A stretch of DNA of 8,604 nucleotides from Flavobacterium psychrophilum (GTDB lineage: Bacteria > Bacteroidota > Bacteroidia > Flavobacteriales > Flavobacteriaceae), in assembly GCA_945866505.1 (NCBI GenBank), contig CAMBHH010000148.1:1-8604 (forward strand), read 5' to 3'. Positions 5,433 to 8,604 of this stretch are shown here, piece by piece. The notes under the pieces are model-generated. The model was not told where the DNA came from and searched no databases. It saw only the letters and a list, made by a program, of their open reading frames with translations. The number at the start of each line of letters is the position of its first letter. Position 1 is the first letter of the stretch. The position numbers and the translations under genes are program-made.

Positions 5433-6305
5433 TTAAACGTTCGCCGTCACCGCTTCTCTGTCAATTTTCCCGATCAATCCTGCTAATACTTTTCCTGGAC
5501 CAACCTCGGTAAACAAAGTTGCATCATCGGTAATCATTTGTTGTACGGATTGCGTCCATTTTACAGGAGCAGTCAATTGCGTAATTAGGTTTTTCTTGAT
5601 TTCATTGGCATCAGAAACGGCTGTTGCTGTCACGTTTTGATACACTGGGCAAATAGGAGTGGAGAATGTAGTTGCTTCAATGGCTGCGGCCAATTCTTCT
5701 CTGGCTGGTTCCATCATTGGCGAGTGAAAACCACCACCGACAGGTAATAACAAAGCGCGTTTTGCTCCGGCAGCTTTCATCGCTTCACAGGCTTTTTCCA
5801 CTGCTGAAGTTTCTCCCGAAATAACTAATTGTCCAGGGCAGTTGTAATTGGCAGCGACCACGATTCCATTAATTGAAGCACAAACTTCTTCCACTATATT
5901 ATCAGCTAATCCTAGAACTGCCGCCATTGTCGAAGGTTTGATTTCGCAAGCTTTTTGCATTGCCAACGCACGTTGTGACACTAATCGCAATCCGTCTTCA
6001 AAAGACAAAACACCGTTAGCGACCAAGGCTGAAAATTCACCCAAAGAATGTCCTGCTACCATTTCTGGTTTGAAGTCTTCTAAAGTTTTGGCTAAAATTA
6101 CTGAGTGCAAGAAAACTGCCGGTTGGGTAACTTTGGTTTCTTTCAATTCTTCGGCTGTGCCTTCAAACATAATGTCTGTTATTCGGAAACCTAAAATTTC
6201 ATTGGCTTTTTCGAAAAGTGATTTTGCCAATTCGGAGTTTTCATATAAGTCTTTGCCCATTCCGATGAATTGCGCGCCTTGACCTGGAAATACGTATGCC
6301 TTCAT
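5433..6305 (-). CDS. fabD: Malonyl-CoA:ACP transacylase (FabD)
   Basis: FabD moves malonyl from CoA to acyl carrier protein in the cytoplasm, feeding type II fatty acid synthesis. At 290 aa it is close to the family norm (about 309 in E. coli). Motifs in order are: FPGQGAQ (6-12), forming the oxyanion hole; GHSLGE (85-90), with nucleophile Ser87; QRALAMQ (111-117), with Arg112 that holds the malonyl carboxylate; GGFHSPMM (191-198), with catalytic His194; and FTEVGPGKVLAGL (265-277) at the C-terminus. The small ferredoxin-like subdomain is 125-190. The ATG at 6303-6305 puts the first motif at the usual distance from the N-terminus. It is not in a fab cluster here: no acpP, fabF, fabH or fabG lies nearby, and its downstream neighbour is an unknown lipoprotein. 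Upstream is a 225-base divergent spacer with a -7 element on its strand. All catalytic residues are present. Confidence 0.97.
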   Translation of the reverse strand: MKAYVFPGQGAQFIGMGKDLYENSELAKSLFEKANEILGFRITDIMFEGTAEELKETKVTQPAVFLHSVILAKTLEDFKPEMVAGHSLGEFSALVANGVLSFEDGLRLVSQRALAMQKACEIKPSTMAAVLGLADNIVEEVCASINGIVVAANYNCPGQLVISGETSAVEKACEAMKAAGAKRALLLPVGGGFHSPMMEPAREELAAAIEATTFSTPICPVYQNVTATAVSDANEIKKNLITQLTAPVKWTQSVQQMITDDATLFTEVGPGKVLAGLIGKIDREAVTANV

Positions 6306-6412
6306 AATTTTTGCTGAAATTGTTGCAGTATCATTGTGTACTGATGATTAGTAAAAGTTTTTTATTCAATTGTAAAATAGACTGATATGATTTGCCACCG
6401 ATAAGAAGTAAA

Positions 6413-6420
6413 CAAATTTA
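6413..6420 (-). promoter_or_regulatory. Candidate -7 element for fabD
   Basis: The minus strand reads TAAATTTG, an exact TAnnTTTG match 107 bases upstream of the fabD ATG. No TTTG -33 box is evident about 20 bases upstream. The predicted leader of about 100 bases contains a near-palindrome at 6339-6353. For the divergent 6531 gene the closest candidate is TTACTTTG (6470-6477), one base off consensus. Confidence 0.4.
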
Positions 6421-6530
6421 TTTTAATATATTTTCGTTGATTCGATTTAATTCTAAAAAACAAAAATACTTACTTTGTAACAAACTAAAAAAACAAATGT
6501 CTAATATGTATAAAACTAAACAGAAATAAA

Positions 6531-8159
6531 ATGAGAAAAATTTTCCCCATCGCTATTATCCTATTAATCACGGTATTTTACTTTTATTTAACATTACCCG
6601 TATTAAATTATGGTTTTGTAGGAGTTACAGCCTTACTTTTAATTATTGCCGCAATATTGTTTTTCTCTTTTTCTAAATTCACTATTAGTTCAGACGGAAA
6701 AAATTATAAACCAATAACAGTGTTCTGGAAAATTCCGGCATTATTAGTTGGTATTTCGATTATATATTCATTTGTACTTCCTTTTTTTACATCGCATGCT
6801 GTTTTTAGAAATCAAGATTTTAGAAATTTAATTGGGAAAGTCGCAAACGGCGAAAAATTGACCAATCATATTGCTCCTATATCTATGAACGAAATTCGAG
6901 TTGTAGATGAAAGTTTAGCGCATTTATTAGGCGAAAAAATATTAGGCTCGCAACCTGCATTGGGCAGTCAGGCACAATTACAAGAATTTTTTATTCAGAA
7001 AGTGAACGGCAAATTATATTGGATTGCACCTTTAGAGCATTCAGGTTTTTTTAAATGGTTAAACAACAAACAAGGTACAACTGGTTACGTGATGGTGTCG
7101 GCAACCAATGAACGTGATGTGAAATTAGTACAAGAAGTAAACGGAAAACCACTATTTTTAAAATACCAAAGAGAAGCCTATTTTGGCAGTAATTTGCACC
7201 GCTATTTATATTTTAATGGTTATAATACGGTCGGTTTAGCTGATTTTAGTTTTGAAATTGATGACGACGGAGTGCCTTACTGGGTGGTTACAAAATATGC
7301 AAAAAAAGTAGGCTTTTCTGGAAACGATGCCACTGGTGTTGTAGTTGTAAATGCGCAAAATGGAACTATAAAAGATTATAATATTAAGAATACGCCACTA
7401 TGGGTAGATAGAATTCAGCCAATTTCATTTATTATAGATCAGTTGAATGATTGGGGCGAATATGTAAAAGGGTACTGGAATTTTTCTAACGAAAATAAAC
7501 TTCAAATTACGGAAGATTTAACCTTAGTCTATGGAAAAAACAATAAATCCTATTGGTACACCGGAATTACTTCGGTAGGAAAAGATGAATCTGCAGTCGG
7601 ATTTGTTTTAGTAGATACAAGAACTAAAGAAACTACCTTTTACAAGCAAAGTGGTGCCACAGAATTTGCTGCACAAAGCTCGGCACAAGGAAAAGTGCAA
7701 GAGAAAGGGTTTCAAGCTTCGTTGCCTATTCCGTATAACATTAATAATATTCCAACTTATGTAATGACGTTAAAAGACAATGGCGGATTGGTAAAAATGT
7801 ATGCTATGGTTTCCATTTCAGATTACACAATTGTTGGGACAGGAAATACTATGCGTGAGGCTTTAACAGCTTATAAAACAGCTTTTAATTCCTCTGGAAA
7901 TAAAATAAATTCAGGTGAAAAATCTGCACGAAAAGTAGTTGAATCGGTTGTGGTTCGAATTCAGAATGATGTCAAAAACGGGAATAGTTTTTATTATTTT
8001 ACGGTAAAAGATTATCCTAATATTTTTGTAGGTTCGTCTCAAATATCCAATCAATTGCCAATTACCGCAGTTGGCGATTTGGTGAAAATCTCCTTCGATT
8101 TAGATGGCGAAGAGATTGTTGATGTTTCTACCTTTGAGAACATCAGCTTGAAAAAGTAA
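6531..8159 (+). CDS. Large membrane-anchored protein with internal repeats, 542 aa, function unknown
   Basis: I do not recognise a named family. Three predicted membrane helices lie at the N-terminus (about 4-22, 27-47 and 67-86), separated by a short polar loop (50-65). About 455 residues then lie on one side of the membrane, most likely outside the cytoplasm. This part has a recurring beta-rich unit: a YW pair, 20-30 residues, then a G-x-V-x-V strand. It is seen at YWI (163-165) with GYVMV (185-189), YWV (250-252) with GVVVV (269-273), and YWY (341-343) with GFVLV (357-361). A weaker fourth copy is at PTYVM (408-412) with MYAMVS (423-428). The block TPLWVDRIQPISF (288-300) followed by WGEYVKGYWN (308-317) is distinctive, and the layout recalls PepSY-like repeats without proving it. 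The last 75 residues are a separate beta-rich domain (FYYFTVKDYP...GDLVKISFD) that could be an OB-type barrel. The start is supported by immediate entry into helix 1. The gene is monocistronic, diverging from fabD and ending at a strong terminator. Confidence 0.9.
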   Translation: MRKIFPIAIILLITVFYFYLTLPVLNYGFVGVTALLLIIAAILFFSFSKFTISSDGKNYKPITVFWKIPALLVGISIIYSFVLPFFTSHAVFRNQDFRNLIGKVANGEKLTNHIAPISMNEIRVVDESLAHLLGEKILGSQPALGSQAQLQEFFIQKVNGKLYWIAPLEHSGFFKWLNNKQGTTGYVMVSATNERDVKLVQEVNGKPLFLKYQREAYFGSNLHRYLYFNGYNTVGLADFSFEIDDDGVPYWVVTKYAKKVGFSGNDATGVVVVNAQNGTIKDYNIKNTPLWVDRIQPISFIIDQLNDWGEYVKGYWNFSNENKLQITEDLTLVYGKNNKSYWYTGITSVGKDESAVGFVLVDTRTKETTFYKQSGATEFAAQSSAQGKVQEKGFQASLPIPYNINNIPTYVMTLKDNGGLVKMYAMVSISDYTIVGTGNTMREALTAYKTAFNSSGNKINSGEKSARKVVESVVVRIQNDVKNGNSFYYFTVKDYPNIFVGSSQISNQLPITAVGDLVKISFDLDGEEIVDVSTFENISLKK

Positions 8160-8204
8160 TTGCAAGCACATTTTTGAAATAGTCCGAAGATGTTTGTCAA
8201 AAAT

Positions 8205-8242
8205 AAAAAAGGGGAGTTCAATTGTAGAACTTCCCTTTTTTT
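8205..8242. terminator. Bidirectional terminator between the 542-aa gene and the pirin gene
   Basis: The arm at 8205-8219 (six A, then GGGGAGTTC) pairs with 8227-8241 (GAACTTCCC, then T) over 15 base pairs with one G-T wobble and a seven-base loop. T8236-8242 is the plus-strand tail. The A-rich left flank (8199-8210) provides a T-rich tail on the minus strand, serving the convergent gene that ends at 8302. Confidence 0.9.
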
Positions 8243-8301
8243 ATTTAAAATTTACAGTTTAAAATTGAAAATTGATTTTTTAACGGGACACTAATTATTA
8301 A

Positions 8302-8604
8302 TTATTGTTCCATTGGAATCTCCATCAACAAAAATTTCGCATTGGTTGTTGCTTTGATTTCCAATGTTTCGAAATCGCTAATTCCTAAACCATCACGCGT
8401 TTCTAATTCCTGACCATCAACGGTAACTGTTCCTGAAATTACAAAAACATAAAGACCGTTTCCTTCTTTTTTCAATGCATAAGTTTTAGCGAATCCAGCT
8501 TCGAAATCGGCTAAATGAAACCAAGCATCTTGATGAATCCAAACGCCAGCATCATCAGGATTTGGAGATACTATTTGGGCAAAATTATTTTTTTGTTCGG
8601 TTAT
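8302..8604 (-). CDS. Pirin family protein, C-terminal 100 residues (gene runs off the window)
   Basis: The frame is open on the minus strand from the window edge to a TAA at 8302-8304, so only 100 C-terminal residues are visible and the start lies beyond 8604. The translation contains VWIHQDAWFHLADFEAG near its start, then YALKKEGNGLYVFVISGTVTVDGQ, ELETRDGLGIS and finally FLLMEIPMEQ. This is the second cupin barrel of the pirin (YhhW-type) bicupin family, with the typical NGxYxFVxxGxVxVxG and L-RDGLGI signatures and the closing EIPM. Some pirins are metal-dependent quercetin 2,3-dioxygenases. The metal-binding residues lie in the N-terminal cupin, which is not in the window, so activity cannot be judged. 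It converges on the 542-aa gene. Confidence 0.93.
   Translation of the reverse strand: MTEQKNNFAQIVSPNPDDAGVWIHQDAWFHLADFEAGFAKTYALKKEGNGLYVFVISGTVTVDGQELETRDGLGISDFETLEIKATTNAKFLLMEIPMEQ

Noticed and set aside
5848..6282. 144-codon plus-strand frame inside fabD
   Set aside because: It is antisense to the FabD active-site region, where the minus strand has the complete motif set.

Overview
The window looks like a housekeeping stretch of chromosome from a Bacteroidota member of the Flavobacterium type. The DNA is AT-rich and the spacers are short and very AT-rich. Purine-rich ribosome binding sites are mostly absent. Several spacers carry octamers matching the Bacteroidota -7 promoter element TAnnTTTG, and two small proteins are classic lipoproteins. 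The protein sequences also read like flavobacterial orthologues. I cannot name the species.

Layout from left to right. Positions 1-55 are the 3' half of a tRNA-Leu (anticodon UAA), followed by two plus-strand terminators (62-103 and 196-230). A tiny minus-strand lipoprotein gene (345-545) carries an in-frame 21-bp tandem repeat, its own promoter element and a strong hairpin terminator. After a 336-bp spacer comes waaA (882-2111, minus), the Kdo transferase of lipid A-core synthesis. Diverging from it is a plus-strand cluster: a DegT/DnrJ/EryC1/StrS sugar aminotransferase (2265-3398), a secreted NTF2/SnoaL-like protein two bases downstream (3401-3835) and a galE-type epimerase (3858-4871). A bidirectional terminator (4898-4938) separates this cluster from a minus-strand pair: a lipoprotein of unknown function (4941-5357) behind fabD (5433-6305). 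A 542-residue three-TM membrane protein with internally repetitive sequence (6531-8159) diverges from fabD. A final bidirectional terminator (8205-8242) separates it from the C-terminal part of a pirin-family gene (8302-8604, minus, running off the window).

How the genes fit together: waaA, the aminotransferase and the epimerase are all cell-envelope glycan functions (Kdo-lipid A, amino-sugar nucleotides, UDP-hexose or UDP-HexNAc epimerisation). fabD supplies malonyl-ACP for fatty acids, including lipid A acyl chains. The region therefore has an envelope-biogenesis flavour, but it is not one dedicated operon.

I found no mobile element, CRISPR array, toxin-antitoxin pair, defence system or other clearly new multi-gene system. 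The items most worth a second look are the repetitive 542-residue membrane protein, the epimerase gatekeeper residue that predicts N-acetylated substrates, the secreted NTF2-like protein coupled to a sugar aminotransferase, and the DTT-heptad lipoprotein encoded by near-identical DNA repeats.
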